DNA from: Bacteroidales bacterium UBA1189
GTDB taxonomy: Bacteria; Bacteroidota; Bacteroidia; Bacteroidales; Bacteroidaceae
Assembly: GCA_002309805.1 (NCBI GenBank)
Contig: DBYJ01000024.1
Span: 1 to 30,694 of the forward strand
DNA length: 30,694 nucleotides
Direction of reading: 5' to 3'
Shown here: positions 23,059 to 30,694 of the stretch, piece after piece
How positions within the stretch are numbered: position 1 is the first letter of the stretch
How the letters are laid out: each line of letters starts with the position of its first letter
Translations under genes and position numbers: made by a program
The notes under the pieces: generated by a model
Told to the model about the DNA's origin: nothing
Seen by the model: the letters and a program-made list of their open reading frames with translations, nothing else
Database searches by the model: none

Positions 23059-25164
23059 ATGTGGAGACTTTTTATTACGCTCAAGAAATCCTTCCTTAAG
23101 AGACAAAAGACTAGGGTGAGTGTTGTGGGAATTTTATGGATCTCCTCGCTCCTCGCGTTGGCTGCCAGCAGTTGTCAGGAAGAGATCGACACCTCCAACC
23201 GCTACACGTTCACGGGTCATACCATCGCCAGCTTCCTCACTGAGAATGAGGATATGTTTAGCAGTTTTGTCACCATTCTACAGCGTGGCGGCAAGTATAA
23301 CCTCATGAGGGCCTACGGCACCTACACCTGCTTCGCCCCCACCAACGACGCTATCGACCGCTACCTGTTTGAGCAGGATTCTATCTATAAGGAATCGTTG
23401 AAGCCGGGCTCAAGGAAAGTTATCTGGACAGGCGTAACCTCTCCCCGCCTGGAAGACCTGAGCGACTCCATGTGTGTCATCATCTCACAGACCCACATCA
23501 TCCCGAAGACCTACCTTACGACCGAAATGGAGGGAGATGTCATTCCGACGATGAACCTCAACGACCGCTACCTTACCATGAGCTATGGCGTTGATTCCAT
23601 CACAGGCTATAGCCTGCTTTTCATCAACGGGGCAAGAGTGATTGATGCTGACGAGGAAGTCCAGAATGGTGCCGTGCATACCATTGCGGCCGTGATGAAT
23701 CCGTCGTCGAACACGGTGCCGACGCAGATTGAGAACATGAAGTTCCTCAGTATCTTCTCCGAAGCACTCGAGCGGACGGGATTGGACGGCAGGCTGCAAA
23801 ACTACAAGGACTTCAGCTATACGGAGGGTGACAAGACCACGCTCACCATCTACAACAAGACGGGCTGTCCCTACCCCTCGAGCCGCTACTATGGATACAC
23901 CGCCTTTGTAGAGCCCGACTCCGTCTTCCAGCAGGCTGGTATCTATAACATTGAAGACCTCTATGCCAAGTGCCGCGAGTGGTATCCTACGGCCACCAAT
24001 CCCGACTTCAGGAATCCGGACAATGCCTTGAACAAGTTCATAGCATATCATCTGCTGGACCGCAAGCTTCTCTATAGCCGTCTGGTCTGCTACAACATCA
24101 CCTGCGGCAGTTATTACAAGTCAGAGAGCAACCTGCTGAAACGCGGCGACCGTTATGACTACTTCGAGACTATGCAAGGCACGATGATGAAGGTGACTCT
24201 TCCGCTCAGCAACGCCAACTACTCCAGTACTATCCTCATCAACTATACGAAGGATCTGAATAGCCTGGAGAGTACGGACATCACGGCCTCTACCTTTGAA
24301 GGCCGTGCCAATGTACGGATCATGAATCCTTCGGACGTCGCAAGCGACAATGTACACTACCCAGGCTTCCAGCAGGAGGCTCTCAACGGCTCCATCCACC
24401 TTATTGATAAAATTCTGGTTTATGACGAGGACTTGATGGTGGGCTATGTGCTGAATGAGATCATCCGCCTCGACTTCTCCTCGCTCGTGCCCGAATATAC
24501 CAACAACAACATTCGCTGGTGCGACGGTCAGGGCATCAATTTCGCATCCGGCTCGGGCGACTACGAGTTCTATATTCCCAAGGGTTACAGCGACCGCCTG
24601 AAGTACAACACCGAGGAGACGCGCCTCTATTATCTCAGCCCGCACACCAGTTGGGCGAACTATCAGGGCGATGAGTGCATGTGCCTGGGTGCCTTCGACT
24701 TCGGCTACCGCCTGCCCCACGTCCCGGCTGGAACGTATGAGCTCCGCATGGGCTATTCTGCCAACAGCAACCGCGGCGTCATCCAGTTCTACGTTGATGA
24801 TGAGGTCACCGGCATCCCCACGGACCTCCGCCGCTTGCTGAACGTGCCCGAAGTGGGCTGGGTGGCCGATAGTCAGACCGACGACAACGGCGTGGCCAAT
24901 GACAAGCAGATGAAGAACCGTGGCTGGCTGAAAGGCCCCACCACCTTCTATTATGGCGGCAGCATATTGGCTAGAAACAATAACGGTGACTGCCGACGAG
25001 TCATCACAACCAAGTATCTTGGCCCTGGCGACCATTGGCTGCGCTTTAAGAACGTCAATGACCAGGACGACGGCCTTGACCAGTTCATGCACGATTATCT
25101 GGAAATTGTGCCTATCGGCTGGCTACGCAACGAAGAAATCTCCCTTGAGGAAAGGAGAAAGTGA
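23059..25164 (+). CDS. Fasciclin (FAS1)-domain lipoprotein
   Basis: With the ATG at 23059 the protein has about 701 residues; a TTG at 23035 would add eight residues but lies in the terminator tail. A hydrophobic signal ends in lipobox LAASSC (about Cys39) followed by QEEID, an acidic run seen in surface-exposed Bacteroidetes lipoproteins. A FAS1 domain follows (TIASFLTENEDMFSSFVTIL, then YGTYTCFAPTNDAIDRYL and NGARVIDADEEVQNGAVHTI), with a second FAS1-like region about residues 215-430 (FTAYHLL-type segment KFIAYHLLDRKLL, then GSIHLIDKILVYDE). The last 230 residues look like a beta-rich binding domain (VPAGTYELRMGYSANSNRG). Such proteins commonly accompany glycan-uptake systems or mediate adhesion. 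It follows the large repeat protein and may share its role, though a terminator separates them. Confidence 0.85.
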   Translation: MWRLFITLKKSFLKRQKTRVSVVGILWISSLLALAASSCQEEIDTSNRYTFTGHTIASFLTENEDMFSSFVTILQRGGKYNLMRAYGTYTCFAPTNDAIDRYLFEQDSIYKESLKPGSRKVIWTGVTSPRLEDLSDSMCVIISQTHIIPKTYLTTEMEGDVIPTMNLNDRYLTMSYGVDSITGYSLLFINGARVIDADEEVQNGAVHTIAAVMNPSSNTVPTQIENMKFLSIFSEALERTGLDGRLQNYKDFSYTEGDKTTLTIYNKTGCPYPSSRYYGYTAFVEPDSVFQQAGIYNIEDLYAKCREWYPTATNPDFRNPDNALNKFIAYHLLDRKLLYSRLVCYNITCGSYYKSESNLLKRGDRYDYFETMQGTMMKVTLPLSNANYSSTILINYTKDLNSLESTDITASTFEGRANVRIMNPSDVASDNVHYPGFQQEALNGSIHLIDKILVYDEDLMVGYVLNEIIRLDFSSLVPEYTNNNIRWCDGQGINFASGSGDYEFYIPKGYSDRLKYNTEETRLYYLSPHTSWANYQGDECMCLGAFDFGYRLPHVPAGTYELRMGYSANSNRGVIQFYVDDEVTGIPTDLRRLLNVPEVGWVADSQTDDNGVANDKQMKNRGWLKGPTTFYYGGSILARNNNGDCRRVITTKYLGPGDHWLRFKNVNDQDDGLDQFMHDYLEIVPIGWLRNEEISLEERRK

Positions 25165-25170
25165 TTTTTT

Positions 25171-25998
25171 CTAAACCTCAAATCCCTTAACGATGATGAT
25201 AGGGCCTACGGGCAGCTTTTCCTTCTCGCCCTCAGGCATGACGCGGATGTAGCTGTTGCGAAACTGGCAAGGGAAATAAATGATGTTCTCTTCGTCGTAG
25301 GTGTCCACGCACGAGATGCTGACGAAGTATTTTGTCTGTCGCTTCAGCAGTAAGGTTTCCTCGGGCACAAAGTCCAGCGTCCGCTTTCCGTCTGATTTAT
25401 AGATTTTCTGATAAAGAGGTTTGTTGAGGATGTTCACGAATTGCCCGTCGTGTACTTCGTACAAGTTCATGCTGAGCGTGCATTTCAGGAATTCACAACT
25501 GGAAACCGTCAGCAGGATGTCGCTAATCATATAGTCGTGCCGGTTTTGAAAGACAAAGCCCCACTCCTTGGCGTCCTGATGGCCTGTTCCTGAAAGCCCG
25601 ATGATGGCGGCTGGCGGGACGACGCCCTTGCCGACGATGGTCTTGAGCTGAGGGTCTTTGCCGATAACTACCTCCGTCAGCCCCACTACCTTATCCTTCA
25701 AGACGATGGTCAAATCTCCTTTGTCCTGAGCATATACGGCGTAGGGAATCTTCTCCAGTTGATACGCCACATGGCTGAACAGCAAGTCCTTTCGCCTGTC
25801 GGCTGGGAGGGTTATGGCAAACTGCCCTTCGGCATCCGAGATGGTTCCCACGCTATCCGCTTCGAAACCGATGCTGACGTATTCCACGCTCTCGCCCCGT
25901 TCGTTCACTACTTTTCCTTTCACGAGAATCTGCGCCATGGCGGTAAATACGACTGTCCCTAATGCCCAAAGGATAAGGATTCTTTTGATGTACTGCAT
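25171..25998 (-). CDS. CarboxypepD_reg-like domain exported protein
   Basis: A 275-residue protein with a signal peptide (about residues 1-22, ending AMAQ). Residues 25-110 match the carboxypeptidase-regulatory-like beta-sandwich common in Bacteroidetes: LVKGKVVNERGESVEYVSIG, GTISDAEGQFAITLPA, LLFSHVAYQ, LKDKVVGLTEVVI. TonB-dependent SusC-type receptors begin with this domain, but here no plug or barrel follows; the C-terminal half (about 140-275) is an uncharacterised beta-rich region found in stand-alone versions. AGGAG about seven bases upstream supports the ATG at 25998, and TACTTTTG at 26029-26036 (minus) is a likely -7 box. It ends six bases from the convergent fasciclin gene, with no clear terminator between them. 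Specific function unknown. Confidence 0.8.
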   Translation of the reverse strand: MQYIKRILILWALGTVVFTAMAQILVKGKVVNERGESVEYVSIGFEADSVGTISDAEGQFAITLPADRRKDLLFSHVAYQLEKIPYAVYAQDKGDLTIVLKDKVVGLTEVVIGKDPQLKTIVGKGVVPPAAIIGLSGTGHQDAKEWGFVFQNRHDYMISDILLTVSSCEFLKCTLSMNLYEVHDGQFVNILNKPLYQKIYKSDGKRTLDFVPEETLLLKRQTKYFVSISCVDTYDEENIIYFPCQFRNSYIRVMPEGEKEKLPVGPIIIVKGFEV

Positions 25999-26136
25999 AT
26001 TGTCTGTCTCCTGTTATTAATAGTGAGGCAAAAGTACGTAATCCCTCAGAATCCTCCTGCATCCCTTAACGTTCTTTCCGTTCTTTCTGCATTCCTTAAT
26101 GAAGGGTAAAAAATGTAGAAAAACCTCCGCTTCGTC

Positions 26137-26168
26137 TTGGAAAAATGGATAGAAAGTGCTTATTTTGC
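26137..26168 (+). promoter_or_regulatory. Promoter for the DUF4838 gene
   Basis: TTGG (26137-26140), 20 bases, TATTTTGC (26161-26168). It matches Bacteroidetes spacing with one change in each box and places transcription start between the upstream in-frame codons and the ATG at 26191. Confidence 0.55.
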
Positions 26169-26190
26169 AGGAGAAAAATCGGATAATACG

Positions 26191-28047
26191 ATGAAAAAGA
26201 TGAAGAACTGGGTGTTTGCCGCCACCCTTGTCTGCGGCGCAGGGTTATTGATGTCGTGTACGAATCGTCATGTGTTGTTCCGCAGCGGCACGTCGTCTTA
26301 CACTATTGTATTGGATGCCAATGCGCCGGCATCGGAACGCTATGCGGCTTTGGAGCTACGTGACTGGCTCCGCGAGGTGAGCGGTGTGGAGCTGTCCATC
26401 GTCTCCAGCATCGATTCGGGACGCCCAGGGCATCGCTTGATAGTGGGGTACAATAAGCTGACGGCTGCGCTCGTACCCGAAGCTAAACGTCCCGATGATC
26501 GTGACGACGCCTTCACGTGGCAGAATGTGGGCGGCGACATCCTCTTCTGGGGCGGATGCAAACGTGGCACGCTCTATAGCGTCTATTCGTTCCTCGAAGA
26601 GAAACTGGATTGCCGCTGGTATTCGGCGACGGTCAGCGTAGCGCCGAAGCGGAAGGCGTGGCGTTTTAGCAGCAAAAGAAAGGGCGAGCCTGCGCTCTAT
26701 TGCCACGAAACGCCCGGCATTCAGATTCGCGACAACTGCGTCTACGATGCGCGTACCATTCCGGCCTTTTCCGCTCGACTGCGCAACAACTTTGTTCGTC
26801 TTCCCGATCCGGGTAAAAAGTCTTCCACCACTCCCCAGCGAGGAGGCCCTACTCTTGCGGGTACTGCCGAGGGCTATTGGGGCGTGCACGCCATGGGCTC
26901 CTTCATTTCTCCGAGCGAGTACTACGAGACGCATCCCGAGTACTTCAGCCTTCGCGACGGACAACGTCAAAGCGGCTATACGCAGCTCTGCCTCTCCAAT
27001 CCCGACGTGTTGCGCATTTGTACGGAGAAGATTCGGGATGTCATGCGCCGCGAGCCCGATTACCTTATCTATTCCATGGAGCAGAACGACGATATGCTGC
27101 CCTGCCAATGCGACTCCTGCCAAGCCATTGTCCAAAGGTATGGCGGCGAATCGGGCCTTATGGTGTGGTTTGTCAATCAAGTGGCCGATGCCGTCAAGGA
27201 TGAATTCCCCGACAAGTTCATCGGCACCTTTGCCTACCAGTACACGCGCCATGCGCCAACGGGCATCGTTCCGCGCGAAAATGTCGTCATCCGTCTTTGC
27301 AGTATCGAGTGCTGCCTGTTGCACGGCTACGATGAATGCGACCAGAACCGCGAATTCCTCCGTGATTTGGAGGCGTGGGGCAGCATAGCTCCTCATCTGT
27401 ATATCTGGGATTATGTGACGGATTTTGCGCTCTATTGCCTGCCCGTTGCCAATTGGCGTACGATGCAGAGCCATATCCAGGACTTCCGCGACAACCACGC
27501 CATCGGCATATTGGAGGAAGGCGACTACCAGACGCCCACCTGTGAGTTGCGTGAGCTGCGCAGCTATCTCCTCTCCAAGCTGATGTGGAATCCTGATGCC
27601 GATGTGGAGGCCATCATCCGCGACTTTACGGATGGCTACTACGGCGCAGCAGGGCGATACGTCCGCGACTACCTTGCGCTTGAGGATAGCATCCTCCGTC
27701 GTCCCGATATGCACACGAATTGCTACGCCACCACAGGCCACGCTATGTTTACGGAGGAATTCATCCGCGAGGGGCGCCGCATCTTTGCCGAGGCGAAGGC
27801 AGCTGTCGCAAAAGACTCCGCGCTGGTGGCCCGCGTAGAGACGGCTGAATTCCCCCTCTGCCTCTTGCAGATGGAGCGTATGCCTCAGGAGGGCATTCGC
27901 GATGGTGCCGACGTCCTCTTTGAGAAGGTGGCGCGTCGCGAGGGCTATAAGCAGATGACGGAGTTTAATCCCTCCGTCAACGTCGATTCTTATCTGGAGA
28001 AGTTTGCCAGCATCGCCCGTGAAGCCAACGAAGGCGAGGCGAAGTAA
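26191..28047 (+). CDS. DUF4838 lipoprotein, glycoside-hydrolase-like
   Basis: A 618-residue lipoprotein with lipobox GLLMSC (Cys23). I chose the ATG at 26191 because the signal peptide starts there, GGAG lies about 20 bases upstream, and the promoter runs up to 26168. Residues about 35-150 resemble the N-terminal domain of alpha-glucuronidase-type glycosidases (ASERYAALELRDWLREVSG, ILFWGGCKRGTLYSVYSFLE). The DUF4838 core follows: FSLRDGQRQSGYTQLCLSNP, SMEQNDDMLPCQCDSCQ, then IWDYVTDFALYCLPVANW and GILEEGDYQTPTCELRELR. DUF4838 proteins are widespread in gut Bacteroidetes beside glycan-degradation genes; catalytic activity is not established for most. Conserved Glu/Asp in the SMEQND and EEGDYQ motifs are possible catalytic positions (inference). 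Confidence 0.88.
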   Translation: MKKMKNWVFAATLVCGAGLLMSCTNRHVLFRSGTSSYTIVLDANAPASERYAALELRDWLREVSGVELSIVSSIDSGRPGHRLIVGYNKLTAALVPEAKRPDDRDDAFTWQNVGGDILFWGGCKRGTLYSVYSFLEEKLDCRWYSATVSVAPKRKAWRFSSKRKGEPALYCHETPGIQIRDNCVYDARTIPAFSARLRNNFVRLPDPGKKSSTTPQRGGPTLAGTAEGYWGVHAMGSFISPSEYYETHPEYFSLRDGQRQSGYTQLCLSNPDVLRICTEKIRDVMRREPDYLIYSMEQNDDMLPCQCDSCQAIVQRYGGESGLMVWFVNQVADAVKDEFPDKFIGTFAYQYTRHAPTGIVPRENVVIRLCSIECCLLHGYDECDQNREFLRDLEAWGSIAPHLYIWDYVTDFALYCLPVANWRTMQSHIQDFRDNHAIGILEEGDYQTPTCELRELRSYLLSKLMWNPDADVEAIIRDFTDGYYGAAGRYVRDYLALEDSILRRPDMHTNCYATTGHAMFTEEFIREGRRIFAEAKAAVAKDSALVARVETAEFPLCLLQMERMPQEGIRDGADVLFEKVARREGYKQMTEFNPSVNVDSYLEKFASIAREANEGEAK

Positions 28048-28066
28048 GCTGGTAAAAGGAAAATGA

Positions 28067-28102
28067 AACGGGGAACGGCCATCAGGCTGTTCCCCGTTTT
28101 TC
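28067..28102. terminator. Bidirectional terminator between DUF4838 and rpsA
   Basis: AACGGGGAAC (28067-28076) pairs with GTTCCCCGTT (28089-28098), with further GCC/GGC pairing inside and a TTTTT tail on the plus strand and an A-rich approach on the minus side. It lies between the convergent stops at 28047 and 28122. Confidence 0.85.
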
Positions 28103-28121
28103 TGCGAAGGGAAGTAGCGGT

Positions 28122-29936
28122 TTACTTGCCTTCCTCCAACTGCTGCTTCAGGGCAGCCAGTGCATCGATGTCACCCAGCGTGGTGGCAGCGGCCTTGTTC
28201 TCGATGACGGGTTCGTCCTCGCGGGCTGCGTTGGCAGCAGCACGCTCAGCACGCTTGGCGGCAGCAGCGGCCTTCTTCTCGGCACGCTCGGCAGCACGCT
28301 CGGCATCCTCGAAGATGCGGCTGTGGCTGAGGATGATGCGCTTGGCATCCTTGTTGAACTCGATAACCTTGAACTGGAGCTTCTCGCCCAGCTGAGCTTG
28401 CGTACCGTCTTCCTTGACGAGGTGCTTGGGAGTGGCAAAGCCTTCAACGCCTTCAGCGAGGCTGATGACGGCACCCTTGTCGATAACTTCGGTGATGGTA
28501 CCTTCGTGGATAGAATCGACGGCGAAGCTGTCTTCGAGAGCTTCCCAGGGATTCTCCTCAAGCTGCTTGTGGCCGAGGCTGAGACGACGGTTGTCCTTGT
28601 CTATCTCCAGCACGACGACGTCGAGCTCGGCGCCAATCTGCGTGAACTCCGACGGGTGCTTGACCTTCTTGGTCCAGCTGAGGTCGCTGACGTGGATGAG
28701 GCCATCGACGCCTTCCTCCACTTCAACGAAGATACCGAAGTTGGTGAAGTTGCGGACGCGAGCGGTGTGCTTGCTGCCGACGGGGTAGCGCTCCTCGATG
28801 TTCGTCCAAGGATCTTCCTTGAGCTGCTTGATGCCGAGGGACATCTTGCGCTCGTCGCGGTCGAGGGTGAGGATAACGGCTTCCACTTCGTCGCCTACGG
28901 ACATGAAGTCCTGAGCGCTACGCAGATGCTGGCTCCAGCTCATTTCGCTGACGTGGATAAGGCCTTCAACACCCGGAGCAATCTCGACGAATGCGCCATA
29001 GTCGGCCATGACGACCACCTTGCCCTTCACCTTGTCGCCCACCTTTAGGTTGGGATCGAGAGCATCCCAAGGATGCGGGGTGAGTTGCTTCAGACCGAGG
29101 GCGATGCGCTTCTTCTCATCGTCGAAGTCAAGGATGACGACGTTGATCTTCTGATCAAGCTCGACGATTTCCTTCGGATCGCTGACGCGGCCCCAGCTGA
29201 GGTCGGTGATATGGATGAGACCATCCACGCCGCCCAGGTCGATGAATACGCCGTAGGAGGTGATGTTCTTGACGGTTCCTTCGAGGATCTGACCCTTCTC
29301 CAGATGGCTGATGATTTCCTTCTTCTGGGCCTCGAGCTCTGCCTCGATGAGGGCCTTGTGGGAAACGACGACGTTGCGGTAGTCCTGATTGATCTTGACG
29401 ATCTTGAACTCCATGGTCTTGTCGACGAAGACGTCGTAGTCGCGGATGGGCTTGACGTCGATCTGCGAGCCGGGAAGGAAGGCTTCGATGCCGAATACAT
29501 CGACAATCATACCGCCCTTCGTGCGGCACTTGACGTAACCCTTGACGATCTCGTCGTTCTCGAGAGCCTGATTGACACGCTCCCAGGATTTAGATGCACG
29601 TGCTTTCTTGTGTGAGAGGATGAGCTGACCTTTCTTGTCTTCCTGGTTCTCAATGTAGACTTCTACCTTGTCGCCGACTTTCAGGTCAGGGTTGTAACGG
29701 AACTCATTCAGGGGAATGATGCCGTCGGATTTGTAACCGATGTTGACGATTACTTCGCGTTTGTTGATGGCGATGACGGTGCCTTCTACGACCTCGTTCT
29801 CGGCCACCTTGTTCAGCGTATTGTCATACGCCTTTTCTTGTTCTTCCTTGGCGGCTGCGCCTTGCGTGTCGCCCTTCTCGTAGGCTTCCCAGTCGAATTC
29901 CTCAATGGGAGCTACATTCTTGATCTCTTCTTCCAT
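28122..29936 (-). CDS. rpsA: Ribosomal protein S1
   Basis: A 604-residue protein with six S1 RNA-binding domains in order, for example VVEGTVIAINKREVIVNIGY, GYVKCRTKGGMIVDVFGIEA, LEGTVKNITSYGVFIDLGGV followed by DGLIHITDLSWGR, GKVVVMADYGAFVEIAPGVE, RVRNFTNFGIFVEVEEGVDG and GTITEVIDKGAVISLAEGVE. Length and domain count agree with Bacteroidetes S1, which carries an acidic N-terminal segment (EEFDWEAYEKG) and a basic Ala/Glu/Arg-rich C-terminal helix (about 545-580) before a variable tail. It helps mRNA bind the 30S subunit, of particular weight in a lineage with few Shine-Dalgarno sites. I see no clear promoter in the 136 bases upstream. Confidence 0.98.
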   Translation of the reverse strand: MEEEIKNVAPIEEFDWEAYEKGDTQGAAAKEEQEKAYDNTLNKVAENEVVEGTVIAINKREVIVNIGYKSDGIIPLNEFRYNPDLKVGDKVEVYIENQEDKKGQLILSHKKARASKSWERVNQALENDEIVKGYVKCRTKGGMIVDVFGIEAFLPGSQIDVKPIRDYDVFVDKTMEFKIVKINQDYRNVVVSHKALIEAELEAQKKEIISHLEKGQILEGTVKNITSYGVFIDLGGVDGLIHITDLSWGRVSDPKEIVELDQKINVVILDFDDEKKRIALGLKQLTPHPWDALDPNLKVGDKVKGKVVVMADYGAFVEIAPGVEGLIHVSEMSWSQHLRSAQDFMSVGDEVEAVILTLDRDERKMSLGIKQLKEDPWTNIEERYPVGSKHTARVRNFTNFGIFVEVEEGVDGLIHVSDLSWTKKVKHPSEFTQIGAELDVVVLEIDKDNRRLSLGHKQLEENPWEALEDSFAVDSIHEGTITEVIDKGAVISLAEGVEGFATPKHLVKEDGTQAQLGEKLQFKVIEFNKDAKRIILSHSRIFEDAERAAERAEKKAAAAAKRAERAAANAAREDEPVIENKAAATTLGDIDALAALKQQLEEGK

Positions 29937-30002
29937 GTTGTTAATAATTTGTTGTTTTAATTACGTTAGACATTATGTTGCCACATCTAATCTTTTCTGC
30001 TG

Positions 30003-30033
30003 CAAAAGGCCGGAACATCACGCTTCCGGCCTT
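30003..30033 (-). terminator. Terminator of rpsT
   Basis: AAGGCCGGAA (30006-30015) pairs with TTCCGGCCTT (30024-30033), a perfect 10-bp stem with an eight-base loop. On the minus strand it is followed by TTTTGCAG, a short U-tract, about 40 bases after the rpsT stop. Confidence 0.75.
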
Positions 30034-30072
30034 ACGCTATCTCATTCAGTTTAGGATAAGGTTGTACACCAA

Positions 30073-30324
30073 TCAAAGCTTGGCGATGTGTGCGCACAAC
30101 TTCGACTTCAGGTTGGAAGCCTTGTTCTTGTGGATGATGCGCTTCTTGGCCAGCTTGTCAAGCATCTTCTGTACGGTGGGGTACATAGCCTGTGCCTCAG
30201 CCTTGTCGGTGGTAGCGCGGAGCTTGCGGACGGCGTTGCGCATGGTCTTGGCATAGTAGCGGTTGCGCAGTCTGCGAGTCTCGGTCTGACGGATTCTCTT
30301 CAGTGACGATTTGTGATTTGCCAT
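30073..30324 (-). CDS. rpsT: Ribosomal protein S20
   Basis: An 83-residue, very basic helical protein starting MANHKSSLKRIRQTETRRLRN, the S20 signature (ANxKSAxKRxRxxxxRRxxN), with KNKASNLKSKL near the end as in the family. It binds 16S rRNA in the 30S subunit. It lies 33 bases after tRNA-Glu on the same strand, with no separate promoter seen in between, so they may be transcribed together. A hairpin terminator follows at 30003-30033. Confidence 0.98.
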   Translation of the reverse strand: MANHKSSLKRIRQTETRRLRNRYYAKTMRNAVRKLRATTDKAEAQAMYPTVQKMLDKLAKKRIIHKNKASNLKSKLCAHIAKL

Positions 30325-30357
30325 GTTTTTTCTTTATTCCTTATTTAATATACTTTG

Positions 30358-30429
30358 TAGCGCCACGGGGAATCGAACCCCGCTTTTAAGAATGAAAATC
30401 TTACGTCCTAACCGATAGACGATGGCGCC
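30358..30429 (-). tRNA. tRNA-Glu (UUC)
   Basis: On the minus strand the 72 bases fold as a cloverleaf. The acceptor is GGCGCCA with TGGCGCT, the D-arm GTC...GAC, and the anticodon stem TAAGA/TCTTA around the loop TTTTCAT, giving anticodon TTC. The T-arm is CGGGG-TTCGATT-CCCCG. The discriminator is A and CCA is not encoded. The first acceptor pair is G-U. A perfect Bacteroidetes promoter precedes it. Confidence 0.95.
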
Positions 30430-30448
30430 GTTTCTGCAAAAGCGGGTG

Positions 30449-30480
30449 CAAAGGTAAGGCATTTTTTTCTATTGAACAAA
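30449..30480 (-). promoter_or_regulatory. Promoter for tRNA-Glu (and probably rpsT)
   Basis: Minus strand: TTTG (30477-30480), 20 bases, TACCTTTG (30449-30456), identical in both boxes and spacing to the pduO promoter. The tRNA begins 19 bases after the -7 box. Confidence 0.8.
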
Positions 30481-30591
30481 AAAATTTAGAACATTTTCTG
30501 AAAAATCTTCCGTTTTTCTCAAATAACCCCTTGTCGCAAGTCATCGAATAATCAATTTTTGCCTGATACCTTTTCCCCATTCGCTTACATG

Positions 30592-30673
30592 GTTTATAAA
30601 CAGGGGCGCAGTTTATATAAACACGGCCCCTGTTTATATAAACACGGGCGCTGTTTATAAATAGAGTCAAACT
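30592..30673. repeat. Four-unit 21-bp array with palindromic core GTTTATATAAAC
   Basis: Units start at 30592, 30611, 30632 and 30653. The second and third carry the perfect 12-bp palindrome GTTTATATAAAC followed by a 9-base G/C-rich segment (ACGGCCCCT-like); the first lacks two bases (GTTTATAAAC) and the fourth is diverged after GTTTATAAA. The array lies upstream of the tRNA-Glu promoter, in the 265 bases to the window end, where no gene is supported. Confidence 0.8.
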
Positions 30674-30694
30674 CTAAGTTTGCAGCGGAATTGC

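Noticed and set aside
30401..30670. Small minus-strand open frame of 89 codons upstream of tRNA-Glu
   Set aside because: It runs across the promoter and into the tRNA and consists largely of the translated 21-bp palindromic array.
30663..30694. Third copy of the 46-bp hairpin repeat at the right edge
   Set aside because: Only a short AGAGTCAAACT match; the conserved ends are missing and the window stops here.

Overview
The window looks like a chromosomal segment from a member of the Bacteroidales, most likely a Prevotella-type organism with fairly high GC. The evidence is the promoter style (TTTG, 20-nt spacer, TAnnTTTG), few Shine-Dalgarno sequences, many lipoproteins, TonB-dependent receptors, a GLUG-like/discoidin giant secreted protein with a Prevotella-type C-terminal tail, fasciclin, DUF4838 and CarboxypepD_reg-like proteins, and a tRNA without encoded CCA. 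The genus is inference.

Positions 1-15350 (all minus strand) are a corrinoid locus. A promoter near 15318-15349 and a cobalamin riboswitch (about 15140-15300) lead into a TonB-dependent receptor, an exported lipoprotein version of the CbiK chelatase, and a BtuF-like binding lipoprotein. A second, textbook promoter at 10362-10393 starts a second set: a PduO-type adenosyltransferase, a second TonB receptor, then four two-domain biosynthetic enzymes (CobJ-CbiC, CbiE-CbiT, CbiG-CbiF, CobK-CbiD), a BtuC-type permease and the start of cobU, cut by the window edge. The four fusions cover the ring-modifying steps from cobalt-factor III to cobyrinate. CbiD, CbiG and CbiK, with no CobG or CobN, point to the anaerobic early-cobalt route. 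CbiL and the transporter ATPase are not seen here.

Positions 15366-28102 hold mostly plus-strand secreted or surface genes: a GH99/WbsX-like glycan enzyme, an unknown propeller-like lipoprotein, a 1611-residue secreted repeat protein with a discoidin-like domain, a fasciclin lipoprotein, a minus-strand CarboxypepD_reg-like protein and a DUF4838 lipoprotein. They look like surface glycan or adhesion functions, but no SusC/SusD pair is present. Positions 28122-30480 are housekeeping on the minus strand: ribosomal protein S1, ribosomal protein S20 and tRNA-Glu.

The most unusual layer is repeats. (1) GC-rich palindromes sit in frame inside three cobalamin-locus genes at four sites, three of them as inverted pairs like REPINs. 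(2) Octamer (GTTGACTT-like) and heptamer (CACTACT-like, AGAGATG) microsatellites lie inside btuF and cbiET and directly at the starts of cobJ and the 16754 lipoprotein. (3) A 46-bp hairpin repeat occurs twice, with compensatory changes. (4) Three arrays have 21-22-bp units, two with palindromic cores. These are read directly from the bases; their functions are inference.
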